A DNA stretch of 64,000 nt from Pandoraea bronchicola (GTDB lineage Bacteria > Pseudomonadota > Gammaproteobacteria > Burkholderiales > Burkholderiaceae). The notes below the pieces were generated by a model. The model saw only the letters and a program-made list of their open reading frames with translations, was not told where the DNA came from and ran no database searches. The translations under genes were made by a program, and so were the position numbers. Below are positions 26,750 to 36,700 of the stretch, one piece after another (the first letter of the stretch is position 1; the number at the start of each line of letters is the position of its first letter). The stretch covers positions 1-64,000 of the forward strand of contig NZ_CABPST010000016.1 in assembly GCF_902459805.1 (NCBI RefSeq). Reading direction: 5' to 3'.

Positions 26750-26782
26750 AGCCCCGTCGGGAACGAATCCTCGGGCGGGGCT
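26750..26782 (+). terminator. hairpin after the aae-type operon
   Basis: AGCCCCG (26750-26756) pairs with CGGGGCT (26776-26782), 22 bp after the stop codon. No T run follows, so it may act as an RNA-protecting or weak terminator structure rather than a classical one. Confidence 0.45.
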
Positions 26783-26923
26783 GTGGTATGTGACGCGCTA
26801 CGGCGCCGGTAGGGCTGATTCGCGCGGCGCGGGCGAGGCTCGATGGTAAGCCGGGCGGGCCGTCGGCGAATCGGGAACTGCTATCGATAACCGCAATGGT
26901 TATCGCGTTGCGAGCATTGCCAC

Positions 26924-27193
26924 TCAGTTGGCAACCGGCGCTTGCTTTGCGCCCGCCTGGTTCTGGGCTTCGATCTTGGCCGTCAACTGCTGCAACTGAA
27001 TCGACTGCTCGTAGGTGTACGGGAAATTGAATTCCGTCACTGGCGAGAGGCCGAGTTCTCGTGCAGCTTGCAACTCAGCGCGCACATGGGCGCGAGTGAC
27101 GCCGCCCGTTTGGCTCTGATCTGCCGCAAATGCCGAGCCAGCAGCCATCGTCAGCCCAACGAGCGCGACAGCGGTCAACAGGTTCTTTTTCAT
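26924..27193 (-). CDS. DUF4148 exported small protein
   Basis: An 89-aa secreted protein: signal peptide MKKNLLTAVALVGLTMAAGSAFA, then a short mature part with the DUF4148 pattern (TRAHVRAELQAARELGLSPV, FNFPYTYEQS). The ribosome site AAGGAG is well placed. TATAAT at 27275-27270 (minus strand) could be its -10 box. DUF4148 proteins are frequent in Burkholderiaceae and uncharacterised; I do not assign a role. Confidence 0.88.
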   Translation of the reverse strand: MKKNLLTAVALVGLTMAAGSAFAADQSQTGGVTRAHVRAELQAARELGLSPVTEFNFPYTYEQSIQLQQLTAKIEAQNQAGAKQAPVAN

Positions 27194-27533
27194 GGAAAAC
27201 TCCTTTTATCGTTCATATGACGCTCATGGACTCGAAAACCGCTAACCGATCAGTTTTCGCCATGAGTAAATTATAGTTTTCCCTTACTAATGAGCCAGCC
27301 CTAAAGCGACAACACACTGTTTCGGAAATGCTGTGAAATTCAGCCAGATTCAACGCCCAAATGGCATGAAAATGGCGAATAAGCGGATTGAAACGACGCC
27401 AATCTCTCGAAGATCGCGTTATTTCACTGGATGAAAAGTGGTCGGCGTTGACCCGGGGGAGAATCGCGGACAAGCGCCGCCTCGCGAGCGACCGGAAAGC
27501 GTGCTCACGAGAAGGCGGTAAAGCGAGGCAGCA
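27194..27533. other. non-coding region with promoter of the DUF4148 gene
   Basis: 340 bp between the DUF4148 start and the LuxR stop. It is noticeably more AT-rich than its flanks. Apart from the -10-like TATAAT mentioned for the DUF4148 gene I see no repeat or hairpin. An open frame at 27473-27213 (minus) overlaps that promoter and looks spurious. Confidence 0.4.
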
Positions 27534-28301
27534 TCAGGGCGAAATCAGCCCGCTGCTGATCGCGGCGGCAATGGCCTGATGCCGGTTGACGGCACCGAGC
27601 TTGCGCTTGGCGTTATTGATATGAAACGTCACCGTGTGCTCGGATATCTTCAGAATCAAACCGATTTCCCACGCCGTTTTACCGCGCGCCGCCCACAATA
27701 GACTTTCGATTTCACGCGGGCTGAGCTTTCCGGCGCTGCGACTCGCCACCCACTGCATGTCGAGTTGCTGAATCGCCTGGTGAAAATACACCGCTGTCAG
27801 ATAGATCTCTCCGAGCATGCGCGCCTCATGCTCGGCCGATTCTTCGGGTGAGCGCGCCGTCGCAGCGCTGAAGATCGCGCGTTCGCCGGCCGCTCCGTAG
27901 ATAGGAATCGACACCCCGGAGCCGAGACCGTGCTCGCGGGCATCCGCGAAGATGGGGTGGGGTCGCTTCTGCGAGAGGAAAGTGCGCCAGAGTATCGGCA
28001 GCGGCGACAAATTTGCGGCGATCAGTATCGGATCGACTTCGGCATAGCCCGCGTTTTGATAACGCTCAATCCATGCCGCCGGAAATGTCGTGAAAATATG
28101 CCGGCTCGGCATTCCCTGCGCCGAAATCCACTGATCTTCAATCTGAAATGCTGCGGCCTCTCTTTCCCGGCGCGGCAGCAGCGGCGCATAGAACAACGCG
28201 TCATAACCCAGTGCGCGCGTCAGATTCTGAAACTCTGCGTCGAGTGCCTCGACCGAGCGGGCACCAAGCAGCCCTTCATATCGGTAAAGATGATGATGCA
28301 T
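27534..28301 (-). CDS. LuxR-family solo regulator with AHL-binding domain
   Basis: A 255-aa LuxR-type regulator. The N-terminal autoinducer-binding domain keeps the conserved pocket residues in FPAAWIERYQNAGYAEVDPIL (W77, Y81, D90, P91) and W105. The C-terminal LuxR HTH follows (KLSPREIESLLWAARGKTAWEI, LKISEHTVTFHINNAKRKLGAV). The frame extends 36 codons further upstream; I prefer the ATG at 28301, which gives the normal domain length, though neither start has a strong ribosome site. No luxI-type synthase is in the window. It may respond to acyl-homoserine lactones made elsewhere or by other bacteria. Confidence 0.85.
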   Translation of the reverse strand: MHHHLYRYEGLLGARSVEALDAEFQNLTRALGYDALFYAPLLPRREREAAAFQIEDQWISAQGMPSRHIFTTFPAAWIERYQNAGYAEVDPILIAANLSPLPILWRTFLSQKRPHPIFADAREHGLGSGVSIPIYGAAGERAIFSAATARSPEESAEHEARMLGEIYLTAVYFHQAIQQLDMQWVASRSAGKLSPREIESLLWAARGKTAWEIGLILKISEHTVTFHINNAKRKLGAVNRHQAIAAAISSGLISP

Positions 28302-28446
28302 TGCGAGTTGCACGTTTCTTAATAATGAAAACGAATTGCCGAGATTCGCGCATTGTAGTCCTAGCTTTGTGGTTTGCGGGCAGTAATTTTTCTGAATAAA
28401 ACGCGCCATTTTTTACGTGGAGTGCCAATCATTTCCCCATTGCAAA

Positions 28447-29340
28447 TTATGCGGCGCTGCCCAATGCTTCCAAAGCTGAGAGCACTTTGCGCAGCCCGGG
28501 TGTCAATGGCTTGTCCTGGCGCACGACAATGGCCAGCGTTCTCGATAGTTCAGGGGCAAGTGTGGAAATGCGCAATCCACGGCGGTAGTGCGCAGCATTG
28601 ACCGACATGCGCGGCACGATGCTGTAACCCAATCCCGCCGCTACCATTTCCTTGATCGCTTCGATGCTGCCCAGCGCCATGACCGGGCGCACGCGCAATC
28701 CGGCTTGCAGGAACCACTCATCGATCAACAGCCTTGTGCTGCTCCCTGACTCGAACGCCACCATCGGCGCGGCGGCGAGCGTCTGTGGCGTCACCTGCGT
28801 CGCCCAGCCCTGATCGCCAGCCGGCGCGATGGCGACGAACTCGTCGCGCAACACCGGCGTGATGTGCAGGCTGCGCCCCGCTGCGGGCAACGTGACGAGA
28901 CCGATATCCAGCCGGTTCTCCGTTACCGCGCTCACCACGTCGTCGGTGTTCCCGGTACTCACGCGAATGTCGAGCATCGGATGACGCTTGCGCATCGCAC
29001 GCAACATCGGCGGCAACAAATGAATACAGGCCGTTGCGCCAGTACCGATCGCCACTTCGCCCGCCACACCGCTCGCGTGGCTCGACAACGCCTGCAGGGC
29101 GTCTTCGACGGCCGCATCGATGCGACGCGCATGCTCGAGCAGCGCCGTGCCGGCAGACGTCGGCTTGAGCCGTTTGCCTACGCGCTCGATCAACCTGACT
29201 TTCAGCCGCTGCTCAAGTTGGCGAACCTGCAGGCTGACCGCCGGTTGCGACAGATCGAGACGGGCGGCAGCCGCAGAGAAACTCCCGGCGTCGACGACTT
29301 CGGAAAACGTGTGAAGCTGATCCAGATTCAGACGGCGCAT
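28447..29340 (-). CDS. LysR-family regulator
   Basis: A 297-aa LysR regulator: N-terminal HTH (LDQLHTFSEVVDAGSFSAAAARLDLSQPAVSLQVRQLE region) and substrate-binding domain (AGEVAIGTGATACIHLLPPM, GNTDDVVSAVTENRLDIGLV, EMVAAGLGYSIVPRMSV). ATG 29340 follows AAGGAAAA; a longer start at 29376 is less likely. It is divergent from an MFS transporter gene, the probable target. The ligand is unknown. Confidence 0.9.
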   Translation of the reverse strand: MRRLNLDQLHTFSEVVDAGSFSAAAARLDLSQPAVSLQVRQLEQRLKVRLIERVGKRLKPTSAGTALLEHARRIDAAVEDALQALSSHASGVAGEVAIGTGATACIHLLPPMLRAMRKRHPMLDIRVSTGNTDDVVSAVTENRLDIGLVTLPAAGRSLHITPVLRDEFVAIAPAGDQGWATQVTPQTLAAAPMVAFESGSSTRLLIDEWFLQAGLRVRPVMALGSIEAIKEMVAAGLGYSIVPRMSVNAAHYRRGLRISTLAPELSRTLAIVVRQDKPLTPGLRKVLSALEALGSAA

Positions 29341-29369
29341 CTCAAAGTTTTCCTTATGAGCTGGATAAG

Positions 29370-30641
29370 ATGCCAAGACTTTACCAAGAGATGACGCCGG
29401 CGCACCATGCCGATCTTGTCTTCGCGAACCGGTCCCGAGGCGTCATCGCCACCTCTCCTTCTGCCATGCCCACTGTCATCACGCTCGGCCTCGCGCAACT
29501 GATCAACTGGGGGGTGAGCTTCTATCTGCCCGGTGCCTTCGCGTGGCGCATCGCCCAATCGACCGGATGGCCGCCGACCTGGGTATTTGCCGGCCCCTCG
29601 CTCGCCATGCTCGTCATGGCTGCGGTTTCTCCGCTGTCGGGCCGCTGGCTCGAGCGCCTGGGCGGACGCCGTGTCATGTGCGCCGGCACGCTCATATGCT
29701 CGGCGGGCTGTGCAACGCTTGCCACCAGCACGACACTCGTACAGTGCTATGCGGCGTGGTGCCTGCTCGGCATCGGCATGCGTCTCTCGCTTTACGACGC
29801 CGCGTTCGCGACGCTCGCGGCCCTCTACGGGCCTGCGGCGCGCCGGCCAATGACACAAATCACGCTCATGGGGGGATTGGCGACGACCGTCTTCTGGCCG
29901 TTGGGCAATTGGCTAGGCGATACGTGGGGATGGCGAATCGGTGTTTTCGTGTACGGCGTCATCGGTCTGCTCGCCTGGGCGCTGTTGCGCAGCCTGCCCC
30001 CGACACCCTGCCGGACGCTGTCCGCCAATGCGCAGCGTCAGACGCGCTCGCCGCTGCCGTGGACGCCCGGGCTGCTATACGGTGCCGTCATGGCGCTGGC
30101 AGCGATTCTGTCGTCGGGGCTGGCAGCCCACCTGACGTCGCTGCTCGGCGCTCACGGTCTGCCGGTCGGGCTCGCCGCCCTGTGGGGATTGGGACAGGTA
30201 TGCGCACGCACGCTCGAATGGCTCCAGCCGCGTCAGGCAAGTGCGATCAAGCTCAACCTCGTGGTCGGTTGCGGACTGCCCCTCTGCTTCGCGCTGGGAC
30301 TGGCCGGCATGTCATCCGTGTACGTCGCAGGCGTCTTCATCTTTACGTATGGCGCATTGAACGGTCTGGCCACGCTATTGCGCGCCAGCCTGCCGCTCGA
30401 ACTCTTCGCGCACGACGCCTACGCGCATGCCTTGGGCACCCTGCTCACGCCCGCGTTTGCCCTGTCTGCCGCGGCCCCGTGGGCGTATGCCGTGGTGCGC
30501 GAGCACTGGGGCGATACCGCGATTCTCAGGGTCTCGTTCGTTATCGGTCTGCTGATGGCTGGCGTGGCATTAACGTTGCGGCGTCTGGCGCCGCCAGTGC
30601 CTGCGCCACAAACGCTTGCAGAAACGCGATCCAGGTCTTGA
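29370..30641 (+). CDS. MFS transporter
   Basis: An integral membrane protein of up to 423 aa with about 12 hydrophobic segments and MFS features (GRWLERLGGRRVMCAGTLIC between helices 2 and 3). Starts at 29370, 29391 or 29466 are all possible; the last (MPTVITLGLAQLINWG) leaves 125 bp for divergent promoters and begins right at the first helix, so the true protein may be 391 aa. Its 3' end overlaps the convergent LysR gene by 101 bp. The substrate is not evident. Confidence 0.82.
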   Translation: MPRLYQEMTPAHHADLVFANRSRGVIATSPSAMPTVITLGLAQLINWGVSFYLPGAFAWRIAQSTGWPPTWVFAGPSLAMLVMAAVSPLSGRWLERLGGRRVMCAGTLICSAGCATLATSTTLVQCYAAWCLLGIGMRLSLYDAAFATLAALYGPAARRPMTQITLMGGLATTVFWPLGNWLGDTWGWRIGVFVYGVIGLLAWALLRSLPPTPCRTLSANAQRQTRSPLPWTPGLLYGAVMALAAILSSGLAAHLTSLLGAHGLPVGLAALWGLGQVCARTLEWLQPRQASAIKLNLVVGCGLPLCFALGLAGMSSVYVAGVFIFTYGALNGLATLLRASLPLELFAHDAYAHALGTLLTPAFALSAAAPWAYAVVREHWGDTAILRVSFVIGLLMAGVALTLRRLAPPVPAPQTLAETRSRS

Positions 30642-31494
30642 CCTTGGCGTCGAGGTACAGACGAGACGCGTAGACCGCGTACACATTCGTCCCCTGCATC
30701 TCATAGGCGGGCAGCACACGCATCAGCGTGCCGCTGCGCAATGCCGGAAGCGCCGAAAGCAACGGCACAGGCCCCACGCCGCAGCCGCTGATCAAGGCCG
30801 CCGCCAGCGAATCGGCCGTATTCACCCGCAAGCGTCCCGAAGGCACCGGCAGCCTCACACGGCCGTCCGGTCCTTCGAAATCCCAGTGATCGACCGAGTA
30901 ATGCGGCGCAACGAGACGCACCTGCGTATGTTGTGCGAGTTCGTCGAGCGATGCGGGGGCACCATGCTTGTCGAGGTATTGCGGCGCAGCGCATAACACC
31001 GACGCCATGCGGCAGATGCGTGCCGACACGAGGCCGGAATCGGGCAATTGCGACGTGGCGAGCCGCAGCGAGACGTCGATGTTTTCCTCGAGCAGGTCGG
31101 GCACGCGCGACGACAGCAGGAGGTCAGCCTCGACCTCCGGATACTGTTCCAGAAACCGCGCGAGCGCCGGGATCACGAAGACCTGCCCGAAGCTCGCCGG
31201 TGCGTGCAGACGCAGTGTACCGGCGGGCGCAGCACTCGCCGCGCCCGCCTCGGCTTCCGAGACATCGACGAGCGAAATGATGTCGCGGCAGCGAGCGAGA
31301 TAGCGCTTACCCGCGTCAGTGAGCGCCAGCTTGCGTGTCGTGCGATGCAGCAGCCGCGTGCGCAAATGCGCTTCGAGTTCGGACACCGCCTTCGACGCCT
31401 GCGGTGTCGTCATGTCGAGCGCGCGCGCGGCACCGGCAAAGCTGGCTGCGTCGGCCACGCGCACGAAGATCCGCATGTTTTTTAAGGTGTTCAT
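30541..31494 (-). CDS. LysR-family regulator
   Basis: A 317-aa LysR regulator of the subgroup beginning MNTLKNMRIFVRVADAASF, with the HTH (GAARALDMTTPQASKAVSEL) and effector domain (GTLRLHAPASFGQVFVIPAL, LPDSGLVSARICRMASVLCA). It is divergent from the nitroreductase gene at 31613, with a 118-bp gap, so that gene is the likely target. Its last 34 codons overlap the end of the MFS gene on the other strand. Confidence 0.9.
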   Translation of the reverse strand: MNTLKNMRIFVRVADAASFAGAARALDMTTPQASKAVSELEAHLRTRLLHRTTRKLALTDAGKRYLARCRDIISLVDVSEAEAGAASAAPAGTLRLHAPASFGQVFVIPALARFLEQYPEVEADLLLSSRVPDLLEENIDVSLRLATSQLPDSGLVSARICRMASVLCAAPQYLDKHGAPASLDELAQHTQVRLVAPHYSVDHWDFEGPDGRVRLPVPSGRLRVNTADSLAAALISGCGVGPVPLLSALPALRSGTLMRVLPAYEMQGTNVYAVYASRLYLDAKVKTWIAFLQAFVAQALAAPDAATLMPRQPSADR

Positions 31495-31612
31495 GATGCG
31501 TGATGATATATGCACGTGCTGCGATATTGGTTGGGATCCGCATGCTCGCGAGGTATCCTGGCGACCCGCTCAGGATCCACCGACACACTTTTTCCGCAGA
31601 CGAGACATTCGC

Positions 31613-32209
31613 ATGCCCGATACGACCTCCCGCCAAGCCGATCACCCCATCGACCCGCAGTTCGTTGCCCGCTGGTCGCCCCGCGCCTACACGGACGAAA
31701 CGTTGCCCGAAGCCACCCTGCTGTCGTTCTTCGAAGCCGCCCGCTGGGCGCCGTCGGCGTACAACGCTCAACCGTGGCGCTTTGTGTACGCTCGCCGTGG
31801 CACGCCGCATTGGGAACAGTTCGTCGGCTTCCTCAACGAATTCAACCAGAGCTGGGCAAAGCACGCTGCGGCCATCGTCATCGTGATCTCGAAGTCGACG
31901 CTGACGCCGCCGGGCAGCGATCAGGAAGTCCCCGCCTCGACGCACGCCTTCGACGCCGGTGCCGCATGGGGCTACCTTGCGTTGCAAGCCTCGCTCTCGG
32001 GCTGGGCGACGCACGCAATGGCGGGCATCGAGCACGACAAGATCCGCAATGAACTCGATCTGTCGCCGAAGTACAAGATCGAGGCGGCCATCGCTATCGG
32101 GCGCCCGGGCGACCCTGCGACGCTGCCCGAAGGACTGCGCAAGCGCGAAGTCCCGAGCCCGCGTGAACCGCTGTCGAAGATCGCCGCAGAAGGCCGCTTC
32201 GCGTTCTGA
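31613..32209 (+). CDS. nitroreductase-family protein
   Basis: A 198-aa FMN-dependent oxidoreductase of the nitroreductase fold (RWSPRAYTDETLPEATLL, FFEAARWAPSAYNAQPWRFV, AGAAWGYLALQASLSGWATH, AIAIGRPGDPATLPEGLRKRE). Such enzymes reduce nitro-aromatics, quinones or related compounds with NAD(P)H. The frame is open from 31319, but that runs through the divergent LysR gene; the ATG at 31613 begins the family-like sequence. A strong terminator follows. Confidence 0.9.
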   Translation: MPDTTSRQADHPIDPQFVARWSPRAYTDETLPEATLLSFFEAARWAPSAYNAQPWRFVYARRGTPHWEQFVGFLNEFNQSWAKHAAAIVIVISKSTLTPPGSDQEVPASTHAFDAGAAWGYLALQASLSGWATHAMAGIEHDKIRNELDLSPKYKIEAAIAIGRPGDPATLPEGLRKREVPSPREPLSKIAAEGRFAF

Positions 32210-32251
32210 CGCACAGGGGCCATCGCTGTCATCGACCGCGCGGCCTAAAGG

Positions 32252-32288
32252 AAAACCCCGCCGGATCGCGAGACCCGGCGGGGTTTTT
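32252..32288. terminator. bidirectional intrinsic terminator
   Basis: AAAACCCCGCCGG (32252-32264) pairs with CCGGCGGGGTTTT (32275-32287), followed by T on the plus strand and preceded by an A run that gives T on the minus strand. It lies between the nitroreductase stop and the convergent RND outer-membrane gene stop and can serve both. Confidence 0.9.
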
Positions 32289-32314
32289 CGTTACCACGAA
32301 CCCTGCGCCTCACG

Positions 32315-33778
32315 TCAGGACGCACCGGTCTCCGGCTGCCAGCCGCCGCCCAACGCGCGATACAGCGCGACATGATTGACCAGCATTCGCTGCTTCACGT
32401 CGATCAACTGCTGCGCGGCCTGAAACTCACTGCGCTGCGCATCGAGCAGTTCGAGATAACTCGCCACACCGTTGACATAGCGTCGCTTTGCCAGACGCAG
32501 CCGCTCACGCTCGCCATCCGACACGCGTTTTTGCGCCTGAAACTGGCGCGTCAACCATTGCTGCGCCGCGAGTGCGTCATCCACCTCGGCAAACGCCGTC
32601 TGAATCACGCGCTCGTATGACACGATGGCCATCTCTTTGCGCACGTTCGCCAGATTCAGGCCCTGGATATTGCGGCCGCCTTCGAAGATCGGCACCGTAA
32701 TCTGTGGCATGAAGGACCACACCCCGGTGCCCGCACTGAACAGATCGGCAAAGCGCGAACTGGCCGTACCGATCTCCGTCGTCAGTTTGATCGATGGAAA
32801 GAACGCCGCGCGCGCCGCGCCGATATTCGCGTTGGCGGCGCGCAATTGCGCTTCCGCCCGGCGAATGTCCGGACGGCGCATCAGCAACGACGACGGCAGC
32901 CCGGCCGCGACCGGCACGACGAAGGCGTTGTCAAGCGTAGCGGCCGCAACCGGCATCGCGCTGACATCGCCGGTGAGTACCTGCAACGCATGCACGATCT
33001 CGCTGCGCTGGCGCTCACGCTCGGCCAGCGCCGCCCGCGCGACTTCGACCTGCGTCGTCTCGGTGTTCAGATCGAGATCGTCGACCAGTCCGCGCTCGGC
33101 CCGCAGGCGAATGACGCGAATGCCCTCCTCGCGCGCCGTCAGCACCTCACGCGCATAGGCGATCTGTTCGTTGATGGCCACCAAGCCGATGTAGGACGTC
33201 GCCACTTCCGCTACGAGACTCACCTGTGCTGCACGTTGCGCTTCCTCGCTCGCCAGATACTCCTGCAAGGCGGCATCGCGCAAGCTGCGAACGCGCCCGA
33301 AGAAATCGAGTTCGAACGCGCTCACACCGGCCGTGGCGCGCAAGTCGTTGGCAACATAACTGCCTGCGGTACTGCTGCTGCCATTCGGCAAGCCAGCCGC
33401 GCCGGAGTAGCGCTGACGGGAAAACGCGCCGCCCGCCTGTACGCTCGGCAGCAGATTGGCTGCCTCGATGCCGTATAGCGCACGCGCTTCCTGCACGCGA
33501 AGCGACGCCAGACGCAGATCGCGATTCTGGTCGAGCGCGCGGCGAATCAGCGTGCGCAAGCCTGGATCGTTAAACACGTCGGCCCAGTCCGCGTCGGCGT
33601 CGAGCGGGTTGGCGAGCGCGAGCCGCCCCTCGCCGGCCGGCGGGGCAGCGTCGTACGTCGTGGGCATCGGGGCCGCCGGGCGTTCATACGTGGGCGCCAG
33701 CGTACACCCTCCAAGCAATGCGAAGAGGCACACACCGGCCGCGGATATCCCGCGCACGCGGGGTCGAAACGTCGTCAT
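32315..33778 (-). CDS. RND efflux outer-membrane lipoprotein (OprM/NodT type)
   Basis: A 487-aa outer-membrane factor with lipobox LLGGC (Cys at residue 25) and two TolC-type repeat halves (NDPGLRTLIRRALDQNRDLRLASLRVQEA; LMRRPDIRRAEAQLRAANANIGAARAAFFPSIKL). It is the last gene of the tripartite pump operon; its ATG overlaps the stop of the permease gene by 4 nt. Confidence 0.94.
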   Translation of the reverse strand: MTTFRPRVRGISAAGVCLFALLGGCTLAPTYERPAAPMPTTYDAAPPAGEGRLALANPLDADADWADVFNDPGLRTLIRRALDQNRDLRLASLRVQEARALYGIEAANLLPSVQAGGAFSRQRYSGAAGLPNGSSSTAGSYVANDLRATAGVSAFELDFFGRVRSLRDAALQEYLASEEAQRAAQVSLVAEVATSYIGLVAINEQIAYAREVLTAREEGIRVIRLRAERGLVDDLDLNTETTQVEVARAALAERERQRSEIVHALQVLTGDVSAMPVAAATLDNAFVVPVAAGLPSSLLMRRPDIRRAEAQLRAANANIGAARAAFFPSIKLTTEIGTASSRFADLFSAGTGVWSFMPQITVPIFEGGRNIQGLNLANVRKEMAIVSYERVIQTAFAEVDDALAAQQWLTRQFQAQKRVSDGERERLRLAKRRYVNGVASYLELLDAQRSEFQAAQQLIDVKQRMLVNHVALYRALGGGWQPETGAS

Positions 33779-36700
33779 ACCTTCCCCTCGACGGCGGGCG
33801 CACCCTCGCGCAACGCGTCCGTACTGTCCATATTCGGCCGGCGCACAAAGCGGCCGACCAGCAGGAAAAACAGGGGCACCAGGAAGATCGCCAGCACCGT
33901 GGCCGTTACGATCCCGCCGAGCACCGCCACACCAATGGCCCGCTGCGCGCCCGACGCCGGGCCCGAGGCAATCGCCAGCGGCACCACGCCGAAACCGAAC
34001 GCGAGCGACGTCATCACGATCGGGCGCAGCCGCAGACGCGCGGCTTCCACCGCCGCATCGAGCCAGGCCATGCCCTGCTTCGTCAGATCGTTGGCGACTT
34101 CCACGATCAGAATCGCGTTCTTTGCCGACAGACCGATGGTCGCGATCAGCCCCACCTTGAAGTAGATGTCGTTGGGCATGCCCATCAGGCTCACCGCACC
34201 GAGTGCCCCGATCACGCCGAGCGGCACCACCATGATGACGGCCGCCGGAATGGCCCAGCTTTCATAGAGTGCGGCAAGGGCAAGAAACACGACCAGCACC
34301 GACAAGGCGAACAGCATGGGCGCCTGCGCCCCCGAGACGCGCTCCTCCAGCGACTGCCCGCTCCACTCATGGCCAATGCCCTTGGGCAGTTCGGCCATCA
34401 GTTGCTCCATGCGGGCCATCGCTTCACCGCTGCTCTTGCCCGGGGCAGCTTCGCCCTGAATCGTGAACGACGGATAGCCGTTGTAGCGCTTGAGCTGCGG
34501 CGATCCGAGCTTCCACTTGAGCGAGACGAATGACGAGAGCGGCACCATGTCTCCATTGGCATTGCGCACGCGCAGATTGCCAATGTCCTCCGGCGACACG
34601 CGCTGCTTGCCGTCTGCCTGCACGATCACCCGGCGATTCTCCGTGCCCAGCATGAAGTCGCCCACGTAGTCGGAGCCGAACATGATCGCGAGCGTCGCGT
34701 TGACGTCGTCCATGTTGACCTTGAGCGCTTCCATCTTGCGCCGGTCGATGGCGACGTCGATCTGCGGCACGTCGCCCTGTCCGGCGAAGATCACGTTCTT
34801 GAGCAGCGGATCTTGCGCGGCCTTCTGAAGCAGTTCGTCTCGGGCGGCAACGAGCGTGTCCTTGCCCACCCCGGCGCGATCCTGCAAACGCAGGTTGAAA
34901 CCGTTCGACGACCCAAGCTCCGGCAGCGCCGGGCTGTTCATCGCCATCATCATGCGATCGGGTTGACCGGCGAATTTCTCGTTGACGCGATCGACCACGG
35001 CCTGCACGCTGTCGTGCTTCGACGTGCGCTCGTGCCAGTCCTTGAGCGTGACGAACAGCATGCCGCCCCCAGGCCCCGAACCGAACTCATTCCATCCGCC
35101 GAGCACGAAGACGTGCTTGACCGGCTCGTCCTTCATCAGATAGCTCTCGATGCGCTTGAGCGCGGTCATCGCTTCGGGCAACGTCGCCCCCTGCGGCTCC
35201 GACGCCATCACCATGAAGCTGCCCGTATCTTCCTCGGGAATGAACGCCGAGGGCAGACGCATGAACGCCAACGGCACCGCGATCAGCACGATTGCATAGA
35301 CCAGGTACGCGCGCCACGGATGGCGCAGCGTCCTGCTGACCGTGCGCGTATAGCGCTCGGTGCCGAGGGCGAACGTCCGGTTGAACCAGCCGAAGAAGCC
35401 GCGCTTCTCGTGGTGATCGTGCGCAATCGGACGCAACAGCGTGGCGCACAGCGCAGGCGTGAGCGAGAGGGCAAGGAACGCCGAGAACCCGATCGACACG
35501 GCCAGCGTGAGCGCGAACTGCCGGTAGATGTTGCCCACGGCGCCCGAGAAGAACGCCATCGGCACGAACACCGTGACGAGCACGACCGTGATCCCGACGA
35601 TGGCCCCGCTGATCTGCGACATCGCCTTGACGGTAGCCGCGTACGGCGAAAGGCCCTCTTCGACCATGATCCGCTCGGTGTTCTCGACCACGACGATGGC
35701 GTCGTCGACCAGAATGCCGATGGCCAGCACCATGCCGAACATGGTGAGCGTGTTGATCGAATAGCCGAGTCCCAGCAACACGCCGAACGTGCCCAGCAAT
35801 GCCACGGGCACGACAAGCGTCGGGATCAGCGTGGCGCGCAGGTTCTGCATGAACAGATACATCACCAGAAACACGAGCACCACAGCCTCGAGCAGCGTCA
35901 TGATGACCTTCTGGATCGAGACCTTCACGAACGACGCGGTTTCATAGGGAATCTGATACGAGACACCGGCGGGAAACAACGCCGATTGCTCGTCCATCAC
36001 CTTATGCACCGCTTTCATCACCTCTACCGCGTTGGAACCCGCGGCCAGCTTGATGCCCATTGCCGTTGCCGGCATGCCATCCACACGGGACGAATAGCCG
36101 TAGTCGGACGCGCCCAACTCCACGCGAGCCACATCGCCCAGGCGAATCGCCGAGCCATCGGCACGCACACGCAGCGGGATGTCGGCAAACGCTTCCGGCG
36201 TCGACAAGGCACTGTCCGACACCACGTTGGCGTTGATCGGCGCCGAGGCAGGCGTTGCGCCCGCACCGATATCGCCGACCGTCACGCGCGCGTTGTAGGC
36301 ACGCACCTTCGAGACGACGTCCGACGCCGTCAGGTCGAGGGCCACGAGCTTCGCGGCATCGGGCCAGATGCGGATGGCCTTTTCGGTCCCCCAGAACTGC
36401 ACCTGCCCGACACCGGGAACCCGTTTGAGCTGGTTGACGACCTGCGCCGCAGCGAACTCTCCGAGATCGAACTCGCCGATCGCGGGATTGGACGACGCGA
36501 GCGTGACCACCATATGGATGTTGTCGGCAGCACGCTCCACGACGACACCGTCGCGACGCACGACCTCAGGCAGCCGCGATTCGACGGTCTTCAGCCGGTT
36601 CTGCACTTCCACGGCAGCCAGATCGAGATTGGTGCCCTGACGGAAGGTGAGGTTCACCGACGAGCGGCCGTTTCCGCTGGACGCCGACGTATACATCAGC

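Noticed and set aside
27213-27473. 86-codon frame on the minus strand upstream of the DUF4148 gene
   Set aside because: It overlaps the likely -10 box of the DUF4148 gene, has an atypical composition and resembles no known protein.
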